Below are positions 1-5,662 of a stretch of 9,062 bases of DNA, in pieces. Each line of letters opens with the position of its first letter. Position 1 is the stretch's first letter. A model generated the notes under the pieces. It did not search any database and was not told the origin of the DNA. It worked only from the letters and a program-made list of their open reading frames with translations. The DNA comes from an uncultured Collinsella sp. GTDB lineage: Bacteria > Actinomycetota > Coriobacteriia > Coriobacteriales > Coriobacteriaceae. The translations under genes were made by a program, and so were the position numbers. The stretch spans positions 1 through 9,062 of the forward strand of contig CABUTH010000076.1 in NCBI GenBank assembly GCA_902494465.1. Reading direction: 5' to 3'.

Positions 1-324
1 CAACGGCACGCCCATGGCGAGCGCACCGACCGTCACCAGACCAGAACCCGCCAGCAGCGACATAATGCCGTAGTGACCCTCAGAGGGCGCCCATGTAAAG
101 CTAAAGAAGTCCGCCAGGCCGATGTCGGTAAAGACCGGCAGCGCCGAGTACGTGGTAAAGACAAAAATCAGGATGACGGTGACGACCGCCAAGAACGCGC
201 AGGCAAAGAAGATCCACTGCAGCGCCTTCTCCTTAAGATAGGTGCTGCGTGACACCAACGCCAACTCACGCTTTTTGGGCGCCTGGGTCTCCTGCTCAAT
301 CTGGGGGGTTTCCTGTGCTTCCAC
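1..324 (-). CDS. pstC: PstC, phosphate ABC transporter permease (N-terminal 108 residues, runs off the window)
   Basis: Integral membrane subunit of the high-affinity PstSCAB phosphate importer, pairing with PstA in the membrane. Only the first 108 codons are present; the rest lies beyond position 1. A hydrophilic Glu/Gln-rich cytoplasmic leader (about residues 1-35) precedes a first membrane helix at about 36-58 (WIFFACAFLAVVTVILIFVF). Next comes a PstC-type loop with FTDIGLADFF and APSEGHYGIMSLLAGS, then the start of a second helix ending GALAMGVPL. The loop pattern 'W-x-P-S-x-G-x-YGI' is typical of PstC. The start is GTG at 324, one base after the pstS stop. A good ribosome site, AAGGGGAG (333-340), sits 8 nt upstream inside the last pstS codons, so translation is probably coupled to pstS. 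PstC is preferred over PstA from the leader sequence and its position directly after pstS. Confidence 0.88.
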   Translation of the reverse strand, partial: MEAQETPQIEQETQAPKKRELALVSRSTYLKEKALQWIFFACAFLAVVTVILIFVFTTYSALPVFTDIGLADFFSFTWAPSEGHYGIMSLLAGSGLVTVGALAMGVPL

Positions 325-325
325 G

Positions 326-1162
326 CTACTCACTCCCCTTTCCGTCGTTGGTGACGGGAATAAAGCCCGCCTCGCGAATCTGCTTGTCCATCTTTTCGGA
401 CGTCACATAGTCGATGTAGTCCTGCGCTTGCTGCGAAGGCGTTCCCTTCACAAAGAAGTAGAGGTCACGCGAGATGGGATAGCCGCCACTTGCGACCGTC
501 TTCTCTGATGCCTCGACATGGTTGACCGAAACGGCCTTAACCGAGGTCTTGGCATTGAGGCTCTCGACAAAACCCAGCGAGATGTAGCCAATGGCGCCAC
601 GCGAGCGTGACACGACATCGCGTACCTGGCCCGTGCCCGAAAGAACAGCCGAGCGGCGATCGAATGGCGTGCCGTCCATCACGATAGTGCGGAAGGCCTC
701 GCGCGTACCGGACGCCTCGTCGCGGTTGATAACCTGAATCTTCAGGTCCTCGCCACCAACCTCTTTCCAGTTGGTGATCTTTCCGGCGTAAATATCGCGG
801 AGCTGCTCGGTCGAGAGATTGTCGACCGGGTTGTCGTCGTTCACGATGACTGCGATGCCGTCGTGTGCGATAACGATAGGCGTCAGTCCCAGGTCTTGCT
901 CATCGGCGTTGAGGCCACGAGAGGAGCTGGCGATATCGGCGGTGCCGGCGCTAACAGCTTCGATGCCGGCAGATGAGCCAAGGCCGGAGACGAGCACGTC
1001 GGTGCCGGTCTCCTCTTTAAAGCCCTCGGCCGCGATCTCGGCAATGGGAAGGCACGTCGTAGAGCCGGCAACGGTGATGGAAGAGGTAGAAGATCCCGAG
1101 GAGCAGGCGCACAGCGTGAGCGTGAGCACTGCCGCACTCAGGACCGATGCGATCTTTCTCAT
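326..1162 (-). CDS. pstS: PstS-like phosphate-binding lipoprotein
   Basis: Extracytoplasmic substrate-binding protein of the phosphate ABC importer, delivering phosphate to PstC/PstA. 278 residues, within the range of Gram-positive PstS proteins. Residues 1-17 form a basic-then-hydrophobic signal (MRKIASVLSAAVLTLTL), followed by a lipobox L17-C18-A19-C20, so C20 is the likely lipidated residue. A Ser/Thr-rich linker follows. Phosphate-pocket motifs are visible: AGSTT at 32-36, GSSAG at 62-66, SSR at 80-82 and RDEASGT at 147-153. The open frame extends upstream of 1162, but the signal peptide fixes the start at the ATG at 1162. This ATG overlaps the pgeF stop as ATGA. No convincing Shine-Dalgarno site precedes it, which suggests reinitiation after pgeF. 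A related anion such as tungstate cannot be excluded from sequence alone, but the adjacent pstC makes phosphate by far the best reading. Confidence 0.92.
   Translation of the reverse strand: MRKIASVLSAAVLTLTLCACSSGSSTSSITVAGSTTCLPIAEIAAEGFKEETGTDVLVSGLGSSAGIEAVSAGTADIASSSRGLNADEQDLGLTPIVIAHDGIAVIVNDDNPVDNLSTEQLRDIYAGKITNWKEVGGEDLKIQVINRDEASGTREAFRTIVMDGTPFDRRSAVLSGTGQVRDVVSRSRGAIGYISLGFVESLNAKTSVKAVSVNHVEASEKTVASGGYPISRDLYFFVKGTPSQQAQDYIDYVTSEKMDKQIREAGFIPVTNDGKGSE
333..340 (-). promoter_or_regulatory. Ribosome binding site that fixes the GTG start of pstC
   Basis: On the minus strand AAGGGGAG lies 8 nt before GTG at 324. It is embedded in the last codons of pstS. It supports choosing GTG as the pstC start and predicts translational coupling. 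Confidence 0.7.
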
Positions 1163-1959
1163 AGCATCACGCCGATCGCAGCATGGCGCCCACAGGTCCC
1201 GCCCTCGTTGCGATAGGAATAAAAGCGGTCGTTTTGACGCACGGTGGAAAGTTTGGTGTCCACAATGCCATTCACATCGACACCGGCATCCACCAGCGCC
1301 TCGCGAATGGCGGCGGAAAGATCGAGCATACGGGAAGCGGTAGCATCGATGCACGCGAACTCGGCGGCAAAGCGATCCATAAGTTCTTGGGACACCTCAT
1401 ACTCGTCACCCAGGATATGGGGCCCAATATAGGCAGAGATGTCCTCCGGCGTGCAGTCAGCCGCCTCGCAGAGTGCTTGGCTGGCCTTGGCGGAAATGCG
1501 CGCAATCGTGCCCTTCCAGCCAGAATGCACCACGGCAAAGCCGTTGGGAGCCACCAGCACCACGGGAACACAATCGGCAAAGCAGAGCATCACGGGCACC
1601 TCATGGGCCGTACAGACGATGGCATCGCAGCCCTCTGCAATCTGTTCGCGAATGTTCTCGAGATCGTCGGCGCCGTTCGAGGTCACCGTCACGACATGGT
1701 CGCCGTGCACCTGATTGGGAACAAGCAGATTATGCTCGCACTCAGCGGCGCCCATGGCTTCGAGCGCTCGACGACGATTTTCTTGAACAGCAAAGGGGTC
1801 ATCGCCTACATGCGAGCCCAGGTTGAGCGAGGAGTACGCATCTTCGGAAACGCCACCGGTGCGCTCGGTAAAGGCAAAGCGAACATCGAGCGTCGCGCCC
1901 TCTACCAACGTAACTCCATCATGGTCGACACGCGAAACGTTGTCCGCACGTGCTGCCAT
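1159..1959 (-). CDS. pgeF: PgeF/YfiH family protein (laccase domain, peptidoglycan editing factor or purine nucleoside phosphorylase)
   Basis: 266 residues, the usual size for this cytoplasmic zinc-binding family (YfiH, YlmD, DUF152). In E. coli PgeF removes L-Ser wrongly attached in place of L-Ala on UDP-MurNAc; other members act as purine nucleoside phosphorylases. The older 'polyphenol oxidase/laccase' label is probably misleading. The three metal ligands are visible in order: H85 in NQVHGDH, C130 in CFADCVPV and H145 in VHSGWKG. Also typical are the N-terminal RFAFTERTGGVS and SSLNLGSHVGDD blocks, the YIGPHI segment, and the C-terminal FYSYRNEGGTCGRHAA. The start at 1959 has an excellent AGGAGG (1967-1972) 7 nt upstream. 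The gene follows the ftsZ terminator, so it is probably transcribed from its own promoter, and its stop overlaps pstS. A pgeF homologue next to ftsZ is common in Gram-positives, usually followed by ylmE and sepF, which are not here. Editing versus nucleoside activity cannot be settled from sequence. Confidence 0.93.
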   Translation of the reverse strand: MAARADNVSRVDHDGVTLVEGATLDVRFAFTERTGGVSEDAYSSLNLGSHVGDDPFAVQENRRRALEAMGAAECEHNLLVPNQVHGDHVVTVTSNGADDLENIREQIAEGCDAIVCTAHEVPVMLCFADCVPVVLVAPNGFAVVHSGWKGTIARISAKASQALCEAADCTPEDISAYIGPHILGDEYEVSQELMDRFAAEFACIDATASRMLDLSAAIREALVDAGVDVNGIVDTKLSTVRQNDRFYSYRNEGGTCGRHAAIGVML

Positions 1960-1966
1960 ACTAAAG

Positions 1967-1972
1967 CCTCCT
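1967..1972 (-). promoter_or_regulatory. Strong ribosome binding site of pgeF
   Basis: AGGAGG on the minus strand, 7 nt before the ATG at 1959. It is among the closest matches to the consensus in the window and fixes the pgeF start. Confidence 0.8.
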
Positions 1973-1986
1973 ATTACAACAAGTAC

Positions 1987-2001
1987 CGCGGCGTCGCCGC
2001 G
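1987..2001 (-). promoter_or_regulatory. GC-rich hairpin in the pgeF leader
   Basis: The minus strand reads CGCGGC-GAC-GCCGCG, a perfect 6-bp GC stem with a 3-nt loop. It ends about 14 nt upstream of the AGGAGG ribosome site. No T-run follows, so it is not a terminator. It could protect the 5' end of the mRNA or tune translation. The pairing is seen directly; any role is inference. Confidence 0.4.
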
Positions 2002-2010
2002 CAGTCCGTG

Positions 2011-2050
2011 TTTATACGGCTGTCATACTTCTTTAAAAGGATACCCGCAG
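2011..2050 (-). promoter_or_regulatory. Candidate promoter region of the pgeF-pstS-pstC unit
   Basis: A promoter is expected here because the ftsZ terminator lies just upstream. The best -10 candidate is TATAAA at 2011-2016 (minus strand), which would give a leader of about 45 nt. Its -35 position 17 nt upstream (CTTTTA) is poor, which fits an activator-dependent promoter. A second, weaker -10 candidate is TATCCT at 2038-2043, about 19 nt downstream of the TTACGTT repeats. The precise start site cannot be decided from sequence. Confidence 0.35.
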
Positions 2051-2062
2051 CGGTAGGGACCA

Positions 2063-2080
2063 AACGTAAAGGGAACGTAA
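2063..2080 (-). promoter_or_regulatory. Pho-box-like tandem heptamers upstream of pgeF-pstS-pstC
   Basis: The minus strand carries TTACGTT at 2080-2074 and again at 2069-2063, separated by CCCT, so the repeat period is 11 nt. Tandem 7+4 direct repeats are the known architecture of PhoB/PhoP binding sites. The downstream unit includes pstS and pstC, which are classical Pho targets. The heptamer does not match the E. coli consensus, and only two copies are convincing. The repeat is observed; a phosphate-response role is inferred. Confidence 0.4.
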
Positions 2081-2095
2081 GGAGATTGAAGGCTT

Positions 2096-2109
2096 TCGTT
2101 TACAAACGA
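2096..2109. repeat. Palindrome between the ftsZ terminator and the pgeF promoter
   Basis: TCGTTT-AC-AAACGA forms perfect 6-bp arms around two bases. The symmetry extends outward with one bulged base (TTTC on one side, GAAA on the other). It begins only a few bases beyond the terminator T-tract. It could be an operator for a dimeric regulator of the pgeF unit, or a small mRNA 3' structure. I cannot assign a regulator family. Confidence 0.4.
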
Positions 2110-2110
2110 G

Positions 2111-2143
2111 AAACAAAAAGGGCGCATCCATACGGACGCGCCC
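2111..2143 (-). terminator. Intrinsic terminator after ftsZ
   Basis: On the minus strand a 10-bp stem (GGGCGCGTCC paired with GGATGCGCCC, one G-T wobble) encloses the 4-nt loop GTAT. It is followed by TTTTTGTTT. It begins 26 nt after the ftsZ stop codon. It separates the dcw cluster from pgeF-pstS-pstC, marking ftsZ as the last gene of its transcript. Confidence 0.9.
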
Positions 2144-2169
2144 CTGTGCAAAACAATGCGAAGAACGAC

Positions 2170-3324
2170 TTAGAAGCTGCCGCGCTTGAGGAAGTCGGGA
2201 AGCTCAAACTGATCGTTGCCAAAGTTGGGCAGCTCGGTACCACCGACGTTGCGAGTCGGGGCAGCCTGAGCGGGGCTGGCAGCCGGAGCAGTGCGCTGCG
2301 GCTCAGCGGAAGCAGCAGCCTTGCTCTGGGACTGCTGGGCAGCGAAGAGCTCGTCCTGACGGTTGACGTTGGAGTCGGAGAAGCCCGTAGCGATAACGGT
2401 GATGCGCACCTGGTCGCCCAGGGACTCGTCAACAACGGTACCGAAGATGATGTTGGCCTCGGGGTCGACAGCATTGGCGACAACGTCGGCGGCGTCGCTG
2501 ATCTCCTGGATGCCCAGGTCCTTGGAGCCGGCGATGGAAAGCAGGACGCGCGTGGCGCCATCGATGGAGCTCTCGAGCAGCGGACTGGAGATAGCCTGCT
2601 GGGCAGCGTCGACGGCACGGGTGTCCCCAGAAGCGGTACCGATACCCATCATGGCGGTACCGGCCTGCTTCATGATGGTCTTAACATCGGCGAAGTCCAG
2701 GTTGATGATACCCGGGACGGTGATGAGGTCGGTGATGCCCTGGGTGCCCTGGGAAAGGACGCCATCGGCAATCGCGAACGCCTCGAGCATAGTGGTCTTC
2801 TTCTCGGCGATGTCGAGCAGCTTGTCGTTAGGGATAACGATCATGGTGTCGACGCAATCGGAGAGGGTCTTGATGCCCTCCTCGGCGCTCTTCTTGCGCT
2901 TGCGACCCTCGAAGGTAAAGGGCTTGGTCACGACGGCGACGGTCAGCGCGCCGACCTCGTTCATTGCGATATCGGCAACGATGGGGGCAGCGCCGGTACC
3001 GGTACCACCGCCCTCGCCGCAGGTGATGAACACCATGTCGGCGCCAGCGAGCGCCTCGGCGATATCGTCGCGGGACTCATCGGCAGCCTTGCGGCCAACC
3101 TCGGGGTTGGCGCCGGCGCCCAGGCCGCGGGTAAGGTCGGTGCCGATGTGCACCTTGATATCGGCATCAGAGATCGCGAGCGCCTGAGCATCGGTGTTGA
3201 TGGCAACAAACTCGACGCCGCGGATGCCCTCTTCGATCATTCGATTGACCGCGTTGGTACCGCCGCCGCCGACGCCGACCACCTTAATGACGGCAAGGTA
3301 GTTGTTGATCTCTGTCTCGTGCAT
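2170..3324 (-). CDS. ftsZ: FtsZ, tubulin-like cell division GTPase
   Basis: 384 residues, normal length. FtsZ polymerises with GTP at midcell and recruits the divisome. The GTPase domain spans about residues 12-316: [13 protein letters not shown] (17-29), the tubulin signature GGGTGTG (105-111), the TKPF segment (133-136), and the T7 catalytic loop NLDFADV (208-214), whose acidic residues act on the neighbouring subunit's GTP. In the T3 region the sequence is [10 protein letters not shown], the Glu form found in actinobacteria rather than the Met of E. coli. An Ala/Gln/Ser/Pro-rich linker (about 325-365) leads to the C-terminal peptide [11 protein letters not shown], the docking site for partners such as SepF. 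Start 3324 is chosen because GGAGG (3331-3335) lies 6 nt upstream. An in-frame ATG at 3354 would add 10 residues but has no ribosome site. No ftsA is adjacent, as expected in Actinobacteria. Confidence 0.98.
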   Translation of the reverse strand: MHETEINNYLAVIKVVGVGGGGTNAVNRMIEEGIRGVEFVAINTDAQALAISDADIKVHIGTDLTRGLGAGANPEVGRKAADESRDDIAEALAGADMVFITCGEGGGTGTGAAPIVADIAMNEVGALTVAVVTKPFTFEGRKRKKSAEEGIKTLSDCVDTMIVIPNDKLLDIAEKKTTMLEAFAIADGVLSQGTQGITDLITVPGIINLDFADVKTIMKQAGTAMMGIGTASGDTRAVDAAQQAISSPLLESSIDGATRVLLSIAGSKDLGIQEISDAADVVANAVDPEANIIFGTVVDESLGDQVRITVIATGFSDSNVNRQDELFAAQQSQSKAAASAEPQRTAPAASPAQAAPTRNVGGTELPNFGNDQFELPDFLKRGSF

Positions 3325-3330
3325 GTCGGT

Positions 3331-3335
3331 CCTCC
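3331..3335 (-). promoter_or_regulatory. Ribosome binding site deciding the ftsZ start
   Basis: GGAGG on the minus strand, 6 nt before the ATG at 3324. The alternative in-frame ATG at 3354 lacks any such site and would put GGAGG inside the gene. Confidence 0.75.
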
Positions 3336-3350
3336 GAACAAAGGTTATAG

Positions 3351-3460
3351 CCATAGCATGGGTTGACCCCTGCGCACATTAACCTTCAGGTTGAAAGTAA
3401 ATGCAAAGGTAAACCGTATTATGTTTGCACATTATGAGCGTTTCAGTCAAATAATTGACC
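3351..3460 (-). promoter_or_regulatory. AT-rich ftsZ leader with candidate promoter elements and several inverted repeats
   Basis: On the minus strand the near-consensus -10 hexamer CATAAT occurs at 3431-3436 and again at 3418-3423. TTGACT, a good -35, lies at 3445-3450 but is 8 and 21 nt from these, so no pair has canonical spacing. TTGCAT (about 3402-3407) with GTTAAT 17 nt downstream is a weaker alternative. Inverted repeats present are GTCAA-N4-TTGAC (3446-3459), TTTGCA/TGCAAA arms at 3402-3407 and 3424-3429, AACCT-N2-AGGTT (3381-3392), GGGT-N2-ACCC (3360-3369) and CCAT-N3-ATGG (3351-3361). A dedicated ftsZ promoter with operator control is likely; its exact elements are uncertain. Confidence 0.45.
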
Positions 3461-3481
3461 GTGAAAACCAAACAAACCAGA

Positions 3482-3518
3482 TAAACGGCGTGGTATGGCC
3501 CCTCAACAAAGCCGTTTA
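3482..3518 (-). repeat. Long-loop inverted repeat just after ftsQ, possible attenuator
   Basis: TAAACGGC and GCCGTTTA form a perfect 8-bp stem around a 21-nt loop, starting 5 nt after the ftsQ stop. On the minus strand it is followed by the T/G-rich stretch CTGGTTTGTTTGGTTTTC. The long loop and interrupted T-run make it a weak terminator at best. Partial termination or mRNA 3'-end protection before the ftsZ promoter is plausible. Confidence 0.4.
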
Positions 3519-3523
3519 GGATA

Positions 3524-4789
3524 CTAGGCGGTCGGTGCGTTCCTAAACGTGTAGTTGCCCGGAGAGCGCACATTGATATAGGTCACGCCCTCTACCTGCG
3601 AAAGCAGCTTGGTCACGATGCGTTCTTTCTTGGCGATATCGTCCGAATCGCCCAGCGACACCTCAACGCCGTTGTCGAGATTTGCCGAGATAGCCTCAAC
3701 GGAAGGTGTGGAAATATCCTTCACCTTGTCCAAGAACTCGCTCGAAAAACCGCGTGCGTAATCCAGGCCGGCCTTGACGGCCTTGGAGCTCACCGCCCGA
3801 CCCGAAACCGGTGCGACATCGGCCGAGACGTCAGTCAACAGCACGGCGCCGTAGTGCTTGGCAAGCGCCAGGGCCGCATCGATGCCGGTCAGGGTGTTGG
3901 CACCCTCCCCCGATGTAATGACGTTCCCCTGGTCGTCCACCTCGACAGACGTCGACAGCGGAGCGATCCAGGTGTCATCGTCTCCGATAGCCCAGGCAAG
4001 GTCGTCGGAGCTGATATACGCAATGGCGGTAACTTTACGCTCCGTCGGCGTGATGATAAGCGTATGGGGAAACTGGCGCTGGACATCCACGCCCGAGACC
4101 CACGGGTTTTGCTTGAGGCCCTCGGTGATCTGATCGGGATCCACGTTAAAGAGCGACGTGTTCTCGGGAAGACTGATGAGCTGCATGGCGTCGTGCTTGG
4201 TCACATGCTCGCTGCCATGAATCTGAATATCGGTGGCGGAGAACAGGCCAGAGTTGATGACGACGATGGCAATAATGGCAAGTACGGCCACGGCCGCCAA
4301 GATGCCGCCCGCGATCTTGCCCTTACCCTTAAGGGCAGAAGCGGCGTCGGTCGTCTTGCTTGCCATGGCACCCAGCGATGACAGAGGATTGATGCCCTTT
4401 TTTGCCGAAGACGCCTTGGCGGCGGGTACCGATGTCAGTGAACGCGGCTTAGCGCCAGCCAACGTACGGCCGGCATGCTGCGCACGAGTTCCCAGCGAAG
4501 GCTTGGGCGTCGCCATGGGTCGGGAGGTCTTGGTGCCCATCGCCGGTTTGGGCGTCACCGAAGGACGCGGAGCCGGACGGCTCGTCTTTTTAGAAGTGGG
4601 GCGTCCTCCCAGCTGCGAGCCGACGACCGGGCGCTTGGCAGGACGAACGGACCCAACAGACTTGGAGGGCATGGCGGGCTTATGTTGAGGCTGGGCAGGT
4701 GCGCCGGAACGCCCTCCGGCGCGGCGGAAGGTTGGTTTCGATGCTCTAGAAGCCGAGGAATTTAACTTCCGGTCTGAGCTCGATGCCAT
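3524..4789 (-). CDS. ftsQ: FtsQ/DivIB-type divisome protein with long basic N-terminal tail
   Basis: 421 residues, longer than typical FtsQ/DivIB (about 250-300) because of the tail. FtsQ is a bitopic membrane scaffold that links early and late divisome proteins. Residues 1-155 are a low-complexity Ser/Pro/Lys/Arg/Ala-rich cytoplasmic region with almost no acidic residues. It contains a repeated TPKPxxGT motif (79-85 and 94-100). One membrane helix lies at about 160-178 (AGGILAAVAVLAIIAIVVI). The POTRA domain follows at about 183-252 (FSATDIQIHGSEHVT, SLFNVDPDQITEGLKQNPWV, FPHTLIITPTERKVTAI), then the FtsQ beta domain to the C-terminus. The start at 4789 overlaps murB by 44 nt and has a GTGAGG ribosome site 7 nt upstream. 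A later start, for example the Met at residue 40, would only shorten the tail. Identity rests on the membrane helix, the POTRA domain and the position before ftsZ. Confidence 0.93.
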   Translation of the reverse strand: MASSSDRKLNSSASRASKPTFRRAGGRSGAPAQPQHKPAMPSKSVGSVRPAKRPVVGSQLGGRPTSKKTSRPAPRPSVTPKPAMGTKTSRPMATPKPSLGTRAQHAGRTLAGAKPRSLTSVPAAKASSAKKGINPLSSLGAMASKTTDAASALKGKGKIAGGILAAVAVLAIIAIVVINSGLFSATDIQIHGSEHVTKHDAMQLISLPENTSLFNVDPDQITEGLKQNPWVSGVDVQRQFPHTLIITPTERKVTAIAYISSDDLAWAIGDDDTWIAPLSTSVEVDDQGNVITSGEGANTLTGIDAALALAKHYGAVLLTDVSADVAPVSGRAVSSKAVKAGLDYARGFSSEFLDKVKDISTPSVEAISANLDNGVEVSLGDSDDIAKKERIVTKLLSQVEGVTYINVRSPGNYTFRNAPTA

Positions 4790-5657
4790 ACGCCTCCCTC
4801 ACCTTTCCGTGCACATGCCTGATAACCGCGGCCACGTCATCGGCCGAGGCGGTTCCGTTATTAACGATAAAATTAGCGTGTACGGGCGAAACTTCCGCAC
4901 CGCCAACCGAAAAACCCTTTAATCCACAATCCTCAATCAACTTGCCCACGCTTGCGTCGGGCGGGTTGCGAAAGACCGATCCGCAGGATGCACGGCCCAT
5001 GGGCTGCGCGCGCTTGCGGCGCGTCAGGTACCGCTCCATACGCTCGCGAATGTCTGCCTTGGGCGCGGGCTTGAGTTTAAGCACGCACTCGAGAATGATC
5101 TCGTTACGCGGCAAGCTGCACTCGCGATACCCCCAAGCGATCTCGGACCCTGCATAGTGCTTAATACCGGACGCCGGATCAAACGTGACCACGTCCTCGA
5201 TAAGGGAGCCGATCCACTCGGTCCGCGTACCTGCGTTCATGGACACGGCACCACCGACCGAACCGGGAATACCGACCGCGAACTCAAGGCCCGAAAGCCC
5301 GCGCGACAAAGCGTCGTTGACCAAACGCGCGAACATCACGCCCGCACCAACGGTCAGCGTGCAGCCGTCCTCGGCAACAACCGTGCGCTGAAACTCACGT
5401 CCCAGCGAAATAACGGCGCCGCGATAACCGGCATCGGCAACCAACAGGTTGGACCCCTTGCCGATAATCACCCACGGCACCCGCTCACGGTCGAGCACCG
5501 CCACGGCGCGACGCAGGGCATGGTAGCTATGGCACGTCACAAAGAGGTCGGCCTTGCCGCCGATACGATAGCTTGTATGGCGTGCAAGACGTTCGTCCTC
5601 GACCACGTCCGTGTCGATCATGCCCGAAAGCGCCATGACGGCGTTAAACAGACCCAT
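4746..5657 (-). CDS. murB: MurB, UDP-N-acetylenolpyruvoylglucosamine reductase
   Basis: Cytoplasmic FAD enzyme that reduces UDP-GlcNAc-enolpyruvate to UDP-MurNAc with NADPH, the second committed step of peptidoglycan precursor synthesis. 303 residues, the size of the short type II MurB. FAD-domain motifs are YRIGGKAD (30-37), IGKGSNLLV (65-73), VGAG (103-106) and GIPGSVGGAVSMNAG (129-143). The substrate domain carries the catalytic set: R178 in GYREC, S227 in CGSVFRNP (proton donor) and E297 in PEVKFLG. The VSPVHANFIVN block is also present. Start 5657 lies 5 nt after the murC stop with no purine-rich ribosome site in front. In-frame Met codons at residues 8 and 13 are alternatives, also without a site, so the N-terminus is uncertain by about 12 residues. 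Translation probably depends on coupling to murC. The 3' end overlaps ftsQ. Confidence 0.97.
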   Translation of the reverse strand: MGLFNAVMALSGMIDTDVVEDERLARHTSYRIGGKADLFVTCHSYHALRRAVAVLDRERVPWVIIGKGSNLLVADAGYRGAVISLGREFQRTVVAEDGCTLTVGAGVMFARLVNDALSRGLSGLEFAVGIPGSVGGAVSMNAGTRTEWIGSLIEDVVTFDPASGIKHYAGSEIAWGYRECSLPRNEIILECVLKLKPAPKADIRERMERYLTRRKRAQPMGRASCGSVFRNPPDASVGKLIEDCGLKGFSVGGAEVSPVHANFIVNNGTASADDVAAVIRHVHGKVREAYGIELRPEVKFLGF

Positions 5658-5662
5658 GGAGG

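Noticed and set aside
1163..1354. N-terminal extension of pstS to an upstream ATG at 1354
   Set aside because: The extension overlaps pgeF in another frame, is Arg/Cys-rich and would bury the obvious lipoprotein signal peptide that starts at 1162.
3325..3354. FtsZ start ten codons upstream at 3354
   Set aside because: There is no ribosome site before it, whereas GGAGG is well placed before 3324, and FtsZ homologues begin near the MHETEINN sequence.
1183..3366. A 727-codon open frame on the plus strand, antisense to pgeF and ftsZ
   Set aside because: It runs opposite to two certain genes and through the terminator and intergenic region. Its product is Gly/Asp/Val/His-rich with no recognisable domain. 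Long antisense frames are a normal by-product of GC-rich codon bias.
3379..3573. A 64-codon minus-strand open frame across the ftsQ end and the ftsQ-ftsZ gap
   Set aside because: It overlaps the ftsQ end in another frame and covers the likely regulatory region. It has no ribosome site I can see and no recognisable motif.
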